Source: Kordia sp.
GTDB lineage: Bacteria; Bacteroidota; Bacteroidia; Flavobacteriales; Flavobacteriaceae
DNA: 64,000 bases
Direction: 5' to 3'
Assembly (NCBI RefSeq): GCF_022447245.1
Contig: NZ_JAKVBC010000002.1
Location: 62,001 to 126,000 of the forward strand
A program made the position numbers and the translations under genes. Positions 26,525-35,598 of this stretch are shown one piece after another. The first letter of the stretch is position 1; every line of letters begins with the position of its first letter. The notes below the pieces were generated by a model. The model was not told the origin of the DNA. It saw only the letters and a list, made by a program, of their open reading frames with translations, and ran no database searches.

Positions 26525-26740
26525 ATGAAAAAACAAAGAAAATTGTCATTAAAAAAAGTAAACATAGCCCATATTAATTATGCCCAACTTTTAAAAGGAG
26601 GAGGTGGACACACAAATAATTCGTTCAATTGTGCTTCTGAACCAACAGATCCTCTAATTACTTGTGTTGCTTCTGGAGATATGGCAGAAACTTGTAAGGT
26701 TTGTAAAACAGATAATACCAGAGGAAACGGTTCTATATAA
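26525..26740 (+). CDS. Double-glycine leader peptide precursor A, 71 aa
   Basis: Leader MKKQRKLSLKKVNIAHINYA ends in LLKGGGG (residues 21-28). The core of about 43 aa contains four cysteines (NCASEPTDP; TCVAS; TCKVCKTD) and ends in RGNGSI. The same leader pattern (LSLKKVNIAxINY) and the same six-residue tail RGNGSI occur in the next gene, so the pair is a recent duplication. Possible roles are a secreted modified peptide, a signal for the regulator, or a bacteriocin. No modification enzyme lies in the window. Confidence 0.8.
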   Translation: MKKQRKLSLKKVNIAHINYAQLLKGGGGHTNNSFNCASEPTDPLITCVASGDMAETCKVCKTDNTRGNGSI

Positions 26741-26767
26741 TTTCATAATTATTATTAATCATAGATT

Positions 26768-27007
26768 ATGAAGAAAAGAAAGAAACTATCATTAAAAAAA
26801 GTAAATATCGCTCCTATTAATTACTCAAAGATCATTAGAGGAGGCATAGATCAAGTAGCTCTGGACCCCAATGATTTATATATTGTGTCTCAGTCTACTG
26901 ACCCACGTACTGATTGCGAAGCAACTGTTACAAATACAAGTTGTCCTTTAACGCTACCAGAAACATGCACTCCTACTACTGTTAAAAGAGGAAATGGTTC
27001 TATCTGA
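26768..27007 (+). CDS. Double-glycine leader peptide precursor B, 79 aa
   Basis: Duplicate of the preceding gene, 27 bp apart, probably co-transcribed. Leader MKKRKKLSLKKVNIAPINYS, then KIIRGG. The core (residues 27-79) has three cysteines (DCEAT; SCPL; TCTP), many Thr and Asp, and the same C-terminus RGNGSI as precursor A. The middle is diverged (IDQVALDPNDLYIVSQSTDP), so paralogues share the ends and vary the centre. Confidence 0.8.
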   Translation: MKKRKKLSLKKVNIAPINYSKIIRGGIDQVALDPNDLYIVSQSTDPRTDCEATVTNTSCPLTLPETCTPTTVKRGNGSI

Positions 27008-27035
27008 GTTAGAAATTTCAAAAAAACCCAATTAG

Positions 27036-27096
27036 TTACAGTATACGCGAGTCTGAAATTTTATGATCTTATTCGTTGTATACTGTAATTCTTTTT
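27036..27096 (+). terminator. Long-stem hairpin after the tandem leader peptides
   Basis: Perfect 11-bp inverted repeat TTACAGTATAC (27036-27046) / GTATACTGTAA (27078-27088) with a 31-base loop, followed by TTCTTTTTT. It ends the peptide transcript. The long loop also makes a small structured RNA possible. Confidence 0.65.
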
Positions 27097-27319
27097 TAGA
27101 CTCTTTCCTAAGCCTCTCAGCGATTTCTCATTCGTCATCATAACTGTAATTCAAACAGTTTACTCACATTCCACATAGTTTTAATTTTAGGAACCATATT
27201 CACTGTTATTTTATTAAATTGGCACTATTATTGATAAATCTTTATTATATTCCCTACCACTAAATACAAAGATTTATTTATATTACAATCGATATTATAT
27301 ATTTCATATTCTAAGCTTT
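27097..27319. other. Gene-free stretch before the second regulator
   Basis: About 220 bases, AT-rich, no supported gene or clear promoter. Confidence 0.5.
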
Positions 27320-29065
27320 ATGCAGTTTTCTTTATCCCCTAAATTCATTCACCAGTTTATCTTATTATGTATATTTACTTTTTCTAGTATTGTTTTTTCC
27401 CAGGCACAGGAGAAGGATTCGTTGGATCAATATTCTTTTGGCGAACTTAGATTAAAATTCAATACAACGCAATTTAAAAATCATAAACTTGCTAGGCTTT
27501 ATGCAAATAAACTTTTAGCTATTTCTACTAGCAACAACGATTCTTTAGGTACTATCACAGCATACAATAAACTTTCATCACTTGAAAGTCAGTTAGGAAA
27601 TACCACAAAAGCGCTAAGGTATGTTGATAAAGCTATTTCTATCGCTAAGCAAAACCCAAAGTATATAGTTTCAGAGATCTATTCATATTACACAAAAGCC
27701 ATACTACTTCATTACTTGGGGCAATATAAAAAATCATTTAAATATTATATAACTGTATATGATTATTATAAAAAAATAGGTGAAGATATAACAATGAATA
27801 GTATTTCCTTAAGCATTGCTTTAATTAAGAGTAACCTAGGTGATTACGAAACTTCTGTAGAGCTACTATCTAAGTGTTTAGATTCTTATGAAAACACTCC
27901 TGAAATTGATAGAAACAAAAAATTTTCAGAGGACTATAAAGTTTCTGTCTTGTTAGGTTTAAGTAGCGCTTATGTGAAATATGCCATAAAAAATACGAAT
28001 AAAAAAGATTCATTGATAAACATCGCTTCTGAATACAATGTAAAAGGTCTTAAAAGCTCAATACAGCAAAAGAACAAATACTACGAAATTGATTTTATTA
28101 TAAATACGGGAATCATAGAGGAAGAACGTGGTAATTATCAAAAAGCAGTTGATGAACTAAACAAAGCCTCCAATCAAATGTTTGACTATAAAGAGCTAAG
28201 CTCACTAACTGCTCTTTATTACCACAAAGGAAAATGCTATAAAGGATTAAATCAAATTGATGATGCTATCGTGTATTTCAAAAAAGCAGATTCTATTTCT
28301 GCAAAAAACAGTAGTAATTTCCGAATGCTGCAAGGTGCTTATTATTCTCTAATAGAAATATATAAAGAACGAAAAGACACAAAAAACGAAATAAAATACT
28401 TAAACCTTTATATTGAGAATGAACGAATTAATAAGCAAATTTCCCAAGAAGTACGTGATGACATTCATACACTTTACGATATAGATCGCTTTAAAGAAAA
28501 AATAGCATCTATAAACAATTCACGCACAAGAGCGATCGTTATAATTGGTATACTATTAACTATATTAATTCTATTATTTATCTTTTACAACAGACAGCAA
28601 AAGAAAAATAAACTTGCCTTTAAAAAATTACTACAAGATTTAGAGGACAAGCAAAAAGAACCCATACTCAATGATCAAAAAAGTGCAAAGAAAATCGCTA
28701 TCGATGATGAAAAAGTAGTACAAGTTATAAAAGCTTTGGATAAGTTTGAAGAAAAAGAATGGTTTCGAAATAAAAATTGTGATTTGGCTTTTGTTGCTAA
28801 AAAAGCAAAAACGAACAAGACCTATTTATCCAAAATAATTCATGAACACAAACAACTAAAATTTATTGACTATATCCGGAACTTACGTATTAATTATGCC
28901 TTAGAAAGACTAAAGGACGATTCTGTATTTCGCTCTTATGATATCAAATCTATTGCGGAAGAATCAGGATTTAAGTCTTCCGACATGTTCTCAAGAGCCT
29001 TTGTAAAAAACACCGGCATTTATCCGTCCTATTATATCAAAAACATCAATAAAATCAATACTTAA
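27320..29065 (+). CDS. Membrane-anchored TPR/AraC-type transcriptional regulator, 581 aa
   Basis: Paralogue of the 599-aa regulator. Signal peptide/anchor (FIHQFILLCIFTFSSIVFSQ), TPR repeats at about residues 55-380 (GNTTKALRYVDKAISIAKQN; LGQYKKSFKYYITVYDYY; GLNQIDDAIVYFKKADSISA), a membrane segment at about 408-425 (AIVIIGILLTILILLFIFY), a basic linker and an AraC-type HTH at about 455-575 (LRINYALERLKDDSVFRSYD; SGFKSSDMFSRAFVKNTGIY). The HTH is closely related to that of its paralogue, while the TPR domains differ more, as expected if each senses a different ligand. One leader-peptide gene follows 105 bp downstream. Confidence 0.85.
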   Translation: MQFSLSPKFIHQFILLCIFTFSSIVFSQAQEKDSLDQYSFGELRLKFNTTQFKNHKLARLYANKLLAISTSNNDSLGTITAYNKLSSLESQLGNTTKALRYVDKAISIAKQNPKYIVSEIYSYYTKAILLHYLGQYKKSFKYYITVYDYYKKIGEDITMNSISLSIALIKSNLGDYETSVELLSKCLDSYENTPEIDRNKKFSEDYKVSVLLGLSSAYVKYAIKNTNKKDSLINIASEYNVKGLKSSIQQKNKYYEIDFIINTGIIEEERGNYQKAVDELNKASNQMFDYKELSSLTALYYHKGKCYKGLNQIDDAIVYFKKADSISAKNSSNFRMLQGAYYSLIEIYKERKDTKNEIKYLNLYIENERINKQISQEVRDDIHTLYDIDRFKEKIASINNSRTRAIVIIGILLTILILLFIFYNRQQKKNKLAFKKLLQDLEDKQKEPILNDQKSAKKIAIDDEKVVQVIKALDKFEEKEWFRNKNCDLAFVAKKAKTNKTYLSKIIHEHKQLKFIDYIRNLRINYALERLKDDSVFRSYDIKSIAEESGFKSSDMFSRAFVKNTGIYPSYYIKNINKINT

Positions 29066-29170
29066 GAAGATATTGAAACACTCTACAATTGTCGTATTCT
29101 AGCCATATTTTCTTTGTAATATATACTTCAATATGTATTTTTACAGTCTAAATTTTAAAACTATATCGCA

Positions 29171-29437
29171 ATGAAAAAACAAAAAAAATTAAATCTTAAA
29201 AAGATAAAAATCGCAAGTATCAATACTACGAACAGAATCAAAGGTGGGCTTACAATGGGTTGTAATACCAATAATACATGTCCAAAATCTGATTCATGTA
29301 TTGATGAGTTAACAGAGGAATGTACTTCTAATGTAGATACAGATTGTGTTACTTTAACCACAAAACCTCCTACACATCATTGTAATGGAATTCCATCAGA
29401 TGACTGTAATGGGATAACAGCAGCATGTGGTGACTAA
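29171..29437 (+). CDS. Double-glycine leader peptide precursor C, 88 aa
   Basis: Leader MKKQKKLNLKKIKIASINTT, then NRIKGG at residues 21-26, the same type as precursors A and B. The core of 62 aa is the most Cys/Thr-rich here: eight cysteines (TCPK; SCIDE; ECTSN; DCVT; HCNG; DCNG; ACGD) without the RGNGSI tail. It is the only gene after the second TPR-AraC regulator, which makes two regulator-peptide modules in tandem. No maturation enzyme nearby. Confidence 0.8.
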   Translation: MKKQKKLNLKKIKIASINTTNRIKGGLTMGCNTNNTCPKSDSCIDELTEECTSNVDTDCVTLTTKPPTHHCNGIPSDDCNGITAACGD

Positions 29438-29463
29438 TTTTTTGATTTTAAAATAAAATTTAC

Positions 29464-29495
29464 AGCCTGTATCGCCCAATGCAGGCTTTATTTTG
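29464..29495 (+). terminator. Hairpin terminator after precursor C
   Basis: AGCCTG, 12-base loop, CAGGCT, followed by TTATTTTG. Short stem, 27 bp after the stop. Confidence 0.6.
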
Positions 29496-29738
29496 TATGT
29501 TTATTTTTGAAAAAAACAATCATTGATAGAACATTCACATGTTGTAATTTAGTAAGAAATAATTCTTTTGAAGAAAGTTATGACTACACTCAAGTTCTAA
29601 CTAAGTGTTATACAGAATCAATACCTGTGACTATCTCCGAGACAACTCAGCACGCATAAGCTGAATGCAATCACTGTAATGCCAATCCAAGGTAAAACGG
29701 TGAATTCTGTTATAAAGGAATCTCTTAAATTTTAAAAA
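29496..29738. other. Gene-free stretch
   Basis: About 240 bases without a supported gene. A minus-strand frame here reads FITEFTVLPWIGITVIAFSL, which could be a remnant of a membrane protein, but it has no start and I do not call it. Confidence 0.4.
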
Positions 29739-29765
29739 AAAGCAGCAATCAAAAATTGTGGCTTT
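29739..29765 (-). terminator. Imperfect hairpin terminator of the DUF5686 gene
   Basis: AAGCAGCAAT / ATTGTGGCTT with mismatches and a loop of five, followed on the minus strand by eight T. Confidence 0.55.
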
Positions 29766-29785
29766 CATCTATATCCTACATACCT

Positions 29786-32308
29786 TTAGAAATGGAATCC
29801 AAATGCACCTGTGACTCCAAATTGACGTGCATCAATATTATTCTTGTAGTTTCCTCTAAAGTTAAAATCGATTCTAAAGACTTTAAAGATGTTTCCAATT
29901 CCTAATGAATATTCCCAATATATTTCTTTGTTTGGCGCAATTCCATTAGGCGTAATGCTTCTGAATGGTAAACTTTGAAAAGCTGGAACATTAATTGCTA
30001 CATTGTCATCTGATATTTGTCCCCAAACTCCGCGAATTCCAACAATCTCACGCAAGTTTAGTTTACGCAACAACGGGATTCTAGAAAAAATACGTCCGTT
30101 AAAATTGTGTTCTATATGCAAAGAAGCGTAAGTATCTGTCACAAACTCATAAAAGTTCAACTGAGAAAAGGTGTTATGAATGGAGAAATACGCTTGGTTT
30201 CCTGGCACTACATTTAATAAACTTAATGGAACAGTCCCAAAGGTTTTCCCAGCTTCAAACGTGGTGAATGTACGTCCAAAACCTCCAACTTGGAAAGGTT
30301 GTCTATAAAACAACTGTACTCTTGAATAGTTGAAATCACTATTCAATAAACCTTCTACTCCACGACTATAGTTCAAATAAATTCTTGGAAAATCATCATT
30401 TACCACTTTACGCTCTACACCATGACGAATGGTTTTTCTCCCAGGTGTCATATCAATGGAGAAATTCACCTCCGATTGTACTAAACGATCATTAATTCCT
30501 GTTGATGATTGCGGGTCAATATATGAAAGACTAAAGGTTTCTGGAGAAGCAGATCGCATGGTTTTATAGGAACTTCCCAAGCGCATGGTGATATTTTTCC
30601 ATGGTTCCATTTCTACCGCTAACGTAGATAAATTGATATTGGTGAGTCGATCACTATTTCCAGAAGCAAATAATGCAGATGATGCAAAACTTCTTCCCAA
30701 TACATTATCATTTACGGTTAAACTCACTCCTGTTTGTTCTACATCTCGCCGATTTCCTGCGGAAACAATCAATCTATTTTTAGGATCAAGAAGCCACTTT
30801 CCAGAAATTCCGTATTTGAAACGATTGTCTTTAAAACCATAGGCTCCATAACCTTCTATACGCCATTTATCATTTGGCCCAAAGTAGGTTCGTCCTCCAG
30901 CACGTACCCTAATTCCTTCAACATCATTGAATCCAAATGTAGAAAAGATAGGTCCGTAATCAATATTATATTTATCAAATTCTACATATCCAGAAGCTAA
31001 AATCGAAGCTAAATTGTATAAACGTTTGAATTTTGGAACAGTTTTAAGCGTATCTAGCATTTTATACACGCCTTTTTCGTCCTTGTTCAGCTTTTCCATT
31101 CGATTTTCTGCCCAAAACTCATCACTGCGTTCGTAAATTTCTTCATTAAACGGATTAATTTCTTCCGCATAAAATTTGGCAGGTTTCTCTTCATCAAAAA
31201 CATAATTATCATACAATGTAGTACGCTTTCCGTAAACTCCTTTTGATTTTTCTTTTTTGTTTAAAGCAAAATCAGAAAGCATATAATCACGCTTCAACAA
31301 GAACACAGAATCATTTAGCACTTCAAATTCTTGTTCAATATAAATTTCTTTTACCCAGTTGATATTAGCACTTTTACTTGCTCTTAGGTTGATTTTTTTA
31401 ATAGCAAACGTGGAATCATTTACCCAAAAATCGCCTTTAAATGTCAGCTCGTTTTTTCGTCTTGGATAATAAATAATATTGTAGCAAAGTTTGTCATCAA
31501 TATAAGCTGTATCTGCCAAAACGTAGTTATAGGTATTAATTCCTGTACGCGATAATGGACTTGTAAAACTCTTATCAAAAAACTTTAAATAATTATCATA
31601 AATATCATAGTCCGCATACAAATCTTTGATAAAAGACGTAATCGTTTCATTACTACTAAATCCAGAATTTTTATTTCCAATTAAATCTTCTTTTTGCTTA
31701 TTTCTATCATTATCTCCATATACTTTGGAAACTGCTTCATTAATAAAAATTGGTAAATATGTTTTTCCTGTAATACTTGAAGTATCTATTTCTTTGAAGA
31801 TAAATTCCATTCCACGAAATAGTCTACTTTTCATCATTGCACTGTCGATGGTATTCAAGTCAAACTCTACTTTTTCGTACTTATCATATGCATACTGTTT
31901 GAATTGACGGACTCCATTAAAGCGTTTTCGCTTCCAAATTTTACGAAGAATATCGATTGCAGGATTGTTCTTTTTGGGTTGTTTTCCAGAAACAAGTACC
32001 ACTGCTTTCAACTTTTCACCTTCTTCCAAGGTGATTTCCATTTTATAAGTGACTTTTTTTGTCAATGTTACTTCTTTAGTAGCATATCCTACAAAAGAAA
32101 AGACGACTGTTTTATATGTTTTATCGGATTCGAGATAAAAGCGACCATCTTCATTACTAATAGTTCCTTCTATTGAATTCTTAAATACCACATTGGCAAA
32201 AGGTACGGGTTCTCCTGATGAATCTTTAATTACTCCGCTCACTTTTGTTTGTGCAAAACCTGTGTAACAGAATAAGATAGCTAAAAAACAATATACTGTA
32301 GTCTTCAA
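29786..32308 (-). CDS. DUF5686 and carboxypeptidase-regulatory-like domain outer-membrane protein, 840 aa
   Basis: Signal peptide (MKTTVYCFLAILFCYTGFAQ), then a CarboxypepD_reg-like domain at about residues 22-95 (TKVSGVIKDSSGEPVPFANV; SFVGYATKEVTL), followed by the long DUF5686 region (PAIDILRKIWKRKRFNGVRQ; then DFWVNDSTFAIKKINL) and a C-terminal beta-barrel ending TGAFGFHF with an aromatic last residue. Widespread in Bacteroidota; function unknown, probably outer membrane. A single-gene unit with a terminator. The length is normal for the family (about 820-850). Confidence 0.9.
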   Translation of the reverse strand: MKTTVYCFLAILFCYTGFAQTKVSGVIKDSSGEPVPFANVVFKNSIEGTISNEDGRFYLESDKTYKTVVFSFVGYATKEVTLTKKVTYKMEITLEEGEKLKAVVLVSGKQPKKNNPAIDILRKIWKRKRFNGVRQFKQYAYDKYEKVEFDLNTIDSAMMKSRLFRGMEFIFKEIDTSSITGKTYLPIFINEAVSKVYGDNDRNKQKEDLIGNKNSGFSSNETITSFIKDLYADYDIYDNYLKFFDKSFTSPLSRTGINTYNYVLADTAYIDDKLCYNIIYYPRRKNELTFKGDFWVNDSTFAIKKINLRASKSANINWVKEIYIEQEFEVLNDSVFLLKRDYMLSDFALNKKEKSKGVYGKRTTLYDNYVFDEEKPAKFYAEEINPFNEEIYERSDEFWAENRMEKLNKDEKGVYKMLDTLKTVPKFKRLYNLASILASGYVEFDKYNIDYGPIFSTFGFNDVEGIRVRAGGRTYFGPNDKWRIEGYGAYGFKDNRFKYGISGKWLLDPKNRLIVSAGNRRDVEQTGVSLTVNDNVLGRSFASSALFASGNSDRLTNINLSTLAVEMEPWKNITMRLGSSYKTMRSASPETFSLSYIDPQSSTGINDRLVQSEVNFSIDMTPGRKTIRHGVERKVVNDDFPRIYLNYSRGVEGLLNSDFNYSRVQLFYRQPFQVGGFGRTFTTFEAGKTFGTVPLSLLNVVPGNQAYFSIHNTFSQLNFYEFVTDTYASLHIEHNFNGRIFSRIPLLRKLNLREIVGIRGVWGQISDDNVAINVPAFQSLPFRSITPNGIAPNKEIYWEYSLGIGNIFKVFRIDFNFRGNYKNNIDARQFGVTGAFGFHF

Positions 32309-32329
32309 ATCTTAATCTTTTTTAAAAAC

Positions 32330-32365
32330 AAAAACTTCATCAACAAACATGCCGATGAAGTTTTT
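32330..32365 (-). terminator. Hairpin terminator of the PDH E1 beta gene
   Basis: AAAAACTTCATC, 12-base loop, GATGAAGTTTTT, 21 bp past the stop on the minus strand. Confidence 0.8.
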
Positions 32366-32385
32366 ATAATGTTAAAAGTACATAT

Positions 32386-33363
32386 TTACTTGTACATAAC
32401 TTTTTTTACTGCATTGATAACGTCATTTTTATTAGGCAGCCATTCCTCTAATAATACTGGAGAATATGGTGCTGGTGTATCGGCTGTATTTATTTTTTGA
32501 ATTGGTGCATCTAAGTAATCAAATGCCTGCGCTTGTACTTGATATACAATTTCTGTAGAAACATTTCCAAATGGCCAAGCTTCTTCTAAAATTACCAATC
32601 TATTTGTTTTCTTTACTGAGTTTAAAATGGCATCATGATCCATTGGACGCACTGTACGTAAATCAATAACTTCACTAGAAATTCCTTCTTTAGCTAACTC
32701 ATCTGCAGCTTTGTACGCTTCTTTGATAATTTTCCCAAAAGAAACAATTGTTACGTCTGTACCTTCACGTTTAATGTCTGCAACACCTAATGGAATTGTG
32801 TATTCTCCTTCTGGAACTTCACCTTTATCACCATACATTTGCTCAGATTCCATAAAAATTACTGGATCGTCATCTCTGATCGCTGATTTTAATAATCCTT
32901 TAGCATCATAAGGATTTGAAGGAACAACTACTTTCAATCCAGGACAGTTAGCATACCAACTCTCAAATGCTTGTGAATGCGTTGCTGCTAATTGTCCAGC
33001 AGAAGCTGTAGGTCCACGGAAAACAATTGGAATGTTTAATTGTCCTCCAGACATTTGACGCATTTTTGCAGCATTATTTATAATTTGATCAATTCCAACT
33101 AATGAAAAGTTGAAAGTCATGAATTCGACAATTGGGCGGTTTCCGTTCATCGCTGAACCTACACCTATTCCTGCAAAACCAAGTTCTGCAATAGGAGTGT
33201 CAATCACTCTATCAGCTCCAAACTCGTCAAGCATTCCTTTAGAAGCTTTGTATGCTCCATTGTATTCGGCAACTTCTTCTCCCATTAGGTAAATGCTTTC
33301 ATCTGCGCGCATTTCTTCGCTCATAGCTTCAGCTACCGCTTCTCTAAACTGTATTGTTCTCAT
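32386..33363 (-). CDS. pdhB: Pyruvate dehydrogenase E1 component subunit beta
   Basis: 325 aa. Beta subunit of the alpha2beta2 E1 of pyruvate dehydrogenase (thiamine-diphosphate decarboxylase), cytosolic. Typical: MRTIQFREAVAEAMSEEMRA, the GLDEFGADRVIDTPIAELGF region with the catalytic Glu, GRPIVEFMTFNF, QLAATHSQAFESWYANCPGL and EAWPFGNVSTE at the C-terminus. The alpha subunit and E2 are not in the window, so it stands alone here, as in many flavobacteria. Branched-chain oxoacid dehydrogenase is the closest alternative, but the sequence features fit PDH better. Confidence 0.92.
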   Translation of the reverse strand: MRTIQFREAVAEAMSEEMRADESIYLMGEEVAEYNGAYKASKGMLDEFGADRVIDTPIAELGFAGIGVGSAMNGNRPIVEFMTFNFSLVGIDQIINNAAKMRQMSGGQLNIPIVFRGPTASAGQLAATHSQAFESWYANCPGLKVVVPSNPYDAKGLLKSAIRDDDPVIFMESEQMYGDKGEVPEGEYTIPLGVADIKREGTDVTIVSFGKIIKEAYKAADELAKEGISSEVIDLRTVRPMDHDAILNSVKKTNRLVILEEAWPFGNVSTEIVYQVQAQAFDYLDAPIQKINTADTPAPYSPVLLEEWLPNKNDVINAVKKVMYK

Positions 33364-33812
33364 ACAATTATTATTGTTTTAAAAAAGTGAAAAACAAAAA
33401 TAACAATTAATTCTAAAAATGATAATTAGAGTTGTAAACATTTCACAAAGAAGAACCTTTTTATGATTTATTTAGTAAAACCATAAAACCATTGAAAATC
33501 TTCTTGATTTTTGGCTTCCAAAAACGTTAAAATTTACGGGCTTCTATCTTTAGATGCTTTTATTGTAAAAGATACACAATCAAACTTCTATCGATTTTAA
33601 GAAAATTCTCTTAAATGCAAACACAATCAAAATTTATTAGCATAAAATTATGATGAATTCCACCTAAAAACGTCTAAAAATTATTGATAATTGAAAAAAA
33701 ACGAACAAATGTAAAAAATAATTGAATTTTACTATGCGCGCATAGTATTTTTAGAGAAATATTCTGTATATTCGTAGAAAATTTAAATTTCAATTCAAAA
33801 CATATAAATTTC
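33364..33812. other. Shared divergent promoter region of pdhB and etfBA
   Basis: 449 bases without a gene. On the minus strand a -7 element TATTTTTG (33402-33395) lies 32 bp before the pdhB ATG. On the plus side a 16-bp palindrome and a TATATTCG (near 33768) precede etfB. Confidence 0.55.
33731..33746. promoter_or_regulatory. 16-bp perfect palindrome ACTATGCGCGCATAGT, candidate operator
   Basis: The palindrome is perfect and GC-richer than the AT-rich surroundings. It lies about 67 bp before the etfB ATG, next to where a -33 element would be for a weak -7 like TATATTCG. It is symmetric like a dimeric regulator site (for example TetR/MarR type). No terminator-like T-run follows. Confidence 0.5.
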
Positions 33813-34559
33813 ATGAAAATATTAGTATGTATTAGTCATGTACCAGATACCACTTCAAAGATCAATTTTACGGATGGAGATACTAAATTTGATACCAATG
33901 GTGTGCAGTTTGTAATTAACCCAAATGATGAGTTTGGTTTAACACGTGCAATGTGGTTTAAAGAAAAACAAAGTGCATCTGTAGATGTAGTAAATGTAGG
34001 AGGTGCTGAAACAGAACCAACGCTACGTAAAGCCTTAGCAATTGGAGCAGATAAAGCAATTCGTGTAAATGCGGAAGCAACAGACGGATTTTTTGTTGCA
34101 AAACAATTAGCTGCCGTTGTTAAAGATGGCGGATACGATTTAGTAATCGCAGGAAGAGAATCTATTGATTATAATGGAGGAATGGTTCCAGGAATGTTAG
34201 CAGAATTAACTGGAGCTAATTTTGTAAATACTTGTATTGGTTTAGAAATTGATGGTACTGCTGCCAAAGCTGTTCGTGAAATTGATGGAGGAAAAGAAAC
34301 TTCTAGCACTTCACTACCATTAGTAATTGCAGGACAAAAAGGATTGGTTGAAGAAAGTGATCTTCGTATTCCAAACATGAGAGGAATTATGATGGCTCGT
34401 AAAAAACCATTAACTGTAATTGATGCTGTTGATACTAGCAAAGAAACAACAGCTATGAAATTTGAGAAGCCTGCACCAAAAGGAGCTGTAAAGTTAGTAG
34501 ATGCAGGAAACATTGTTGAATTAGTAAACTTATTGCACAACGAAGCAAAAGTGATTTAA
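33813..34559 (+). CDS. etfB: Electron transfer flavoprotein subunit beta
   Basis: 248 aa. Partner of EtfA; carries the AMP-binding site and passes electrons from acyl-CoA and related dehydrogenases to the quinone pool. Motifs: MKILVCISHVPDTTSKINFT, NGVQFVINPNDEFGLTRAM, DLVIAGRESIDYNGGMVPGM, and DLRIPNMRGIMMARKKPL near the end. The etfA start is 46 bp downstream on the same strand. Confidence 0.95.
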   Translation: MKILVCISHVPDTTSKINFTDGDTKFDTNGVQFVINPNDEFGLTRAMWFKEKQSASVDVVNVGGAETEPTLRKALAIGADKAIRVNAEATDGFFVAKQLAAVVKDGGYDLVIAGRESIDYNGGMVPGMLAELTGANFVNTCIGLEIDGTAAKAVREIDGGKETSSTSLPLVIAGQKGLVEESDLRIPNMRGIMMARKKPLTVIDAVDTSKETTAMKFEKPAPKGAVKLVDAGNIVELVNLLHNEAKVI

Positions 34560-34605
34560 TCATCTTTTTAATGTTTCATTATTTAATCTCTTAAATTAAA
34601 AAATT

Positions 34606-35574
34606 ATGTCAGTTTTAGTATATACAGAATCAGATCAAGGAAAATTTAAAAAAGCAGCTTTTGAAGTTGCTTCATATGCAAAAGAAGTTGCAAATCAATT
34701 AGGAACTTCAGTGACAGCTGTTGCTATTAATGCAGATGACACTAACGAGTTAGGAAAGTATGGTGTTGATAAAGTTTTGAATGTATCTACAGATACACTT
34801 AAAGACTTTAATGCAAAAGCGTATGCATCTACATTACGACAAGCTGCTGCTAGCGAAGATGCTAAAGTAGTTATCGTTAGTTCTAGTGCAGACAGCAAAT
34901 CATTAGCACCAATTTTAGCGGTAAACTTAAATGCAGGATATGCTCCAAATGTAGTCGCTGCTCCAGAAAGCACAAGTCCTTTTACCGTAAAAAGAACTGC
35001 TTTTACAAACAAAGCCTTCAATATGACAGAGATCAGCTCCGATGTTAAAATTGTTGGTGTTTCTAACAATTCTTTCGGATTAGTAGAAAATTCAGGTGCT
35101 GCTGCTTCTGAAGCTTTTGCTCCAAACTTAGATGATTCTTTATTTGGTGTTAAAATAGATTCAGTAGATAAAGTAACAGGAAAAGTAACCATTGCCGATG
35201 CAGATGTAGTAGTTTCTGCTGGTAGAGGATTAAAAGGTCCTGAAAATTGGGGAATGGTTGAAGAATTAGCTGATGTTTTAGGGGCTGCTACCGCATGTTC
35301 AAAACCAGTTTCTGACTTAGGATGGAGACCTCACGGTGAGCACGTAGGTCAAACAGGAAAGCCAGTTGCATCAAACTTATACATCGCTATTGGAATCTCT
35401 GGAGCGATTCAGCATTTAGCAGGAATCAACGCTTCCAAAGTAAAAGTTGTGATCAATACAGACCCAGAAGCTCCTTTCTTCAAAGCTGCTGATTATGGAG
35501 TTGTAGGAGACGCTTTTGAAGTAGTTCCACAGCTTATTGAAAAATTGAAAGAATTTAAAGCGAATAACGCATAA
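34606..35574 (+). CDS. etfA: Electron transfer flavoprotein subunit alpha
   Basis: 322 aa. FAD-binding subunit of ETF. Typical C-terminal domain: VVSAGRGLKGPENWGMVEEL, GAATACSKPVSDLGWRPHGE, then QTGKPVASNLYIAIGISGAI and QHLAGINASKVKVVINTDPE AP. Length normal. Forms an operon with etfB and ends at a strong terminator. Confidence 0.95.
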   Translation: MSVLVYTESDQGKFKKAAFEVASYAKEVANQLGTSVTAVAINADDTNELGKYGVDKVLNVSTDTLKDFNAKAYASTLRQAAASEDAKVVIVSSSADSKSLAPILAVNLNAGYAPNVVAAPESTSPFTVKRTAFTNKAFNMTEISSDVKIVGVSNNSFGLVENSGAAASEAFAPNLDDSLFGVKIDSVDKVTGKVTIADADVVVSAGRGLKGPENWGMVEELADVLGAATACSKPVSDLGWRPHGEHVGQTGKPVASNLYIAIGISGAIQHLAGINASKVKVVINTDPEAPFFKAADYGVVGDAFEVVPQLIEKLKEFKANNA

Positions 35575-35598
35575 TTTTTGTTAAATTGTGCCCAACTA

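Noticed and set aside
29500-29740. Minus-strand membrane-like fragment (FITEFTVLPWIGITVIAF)
   Set aside because: No start, very short, no supporting continuation in other frames.
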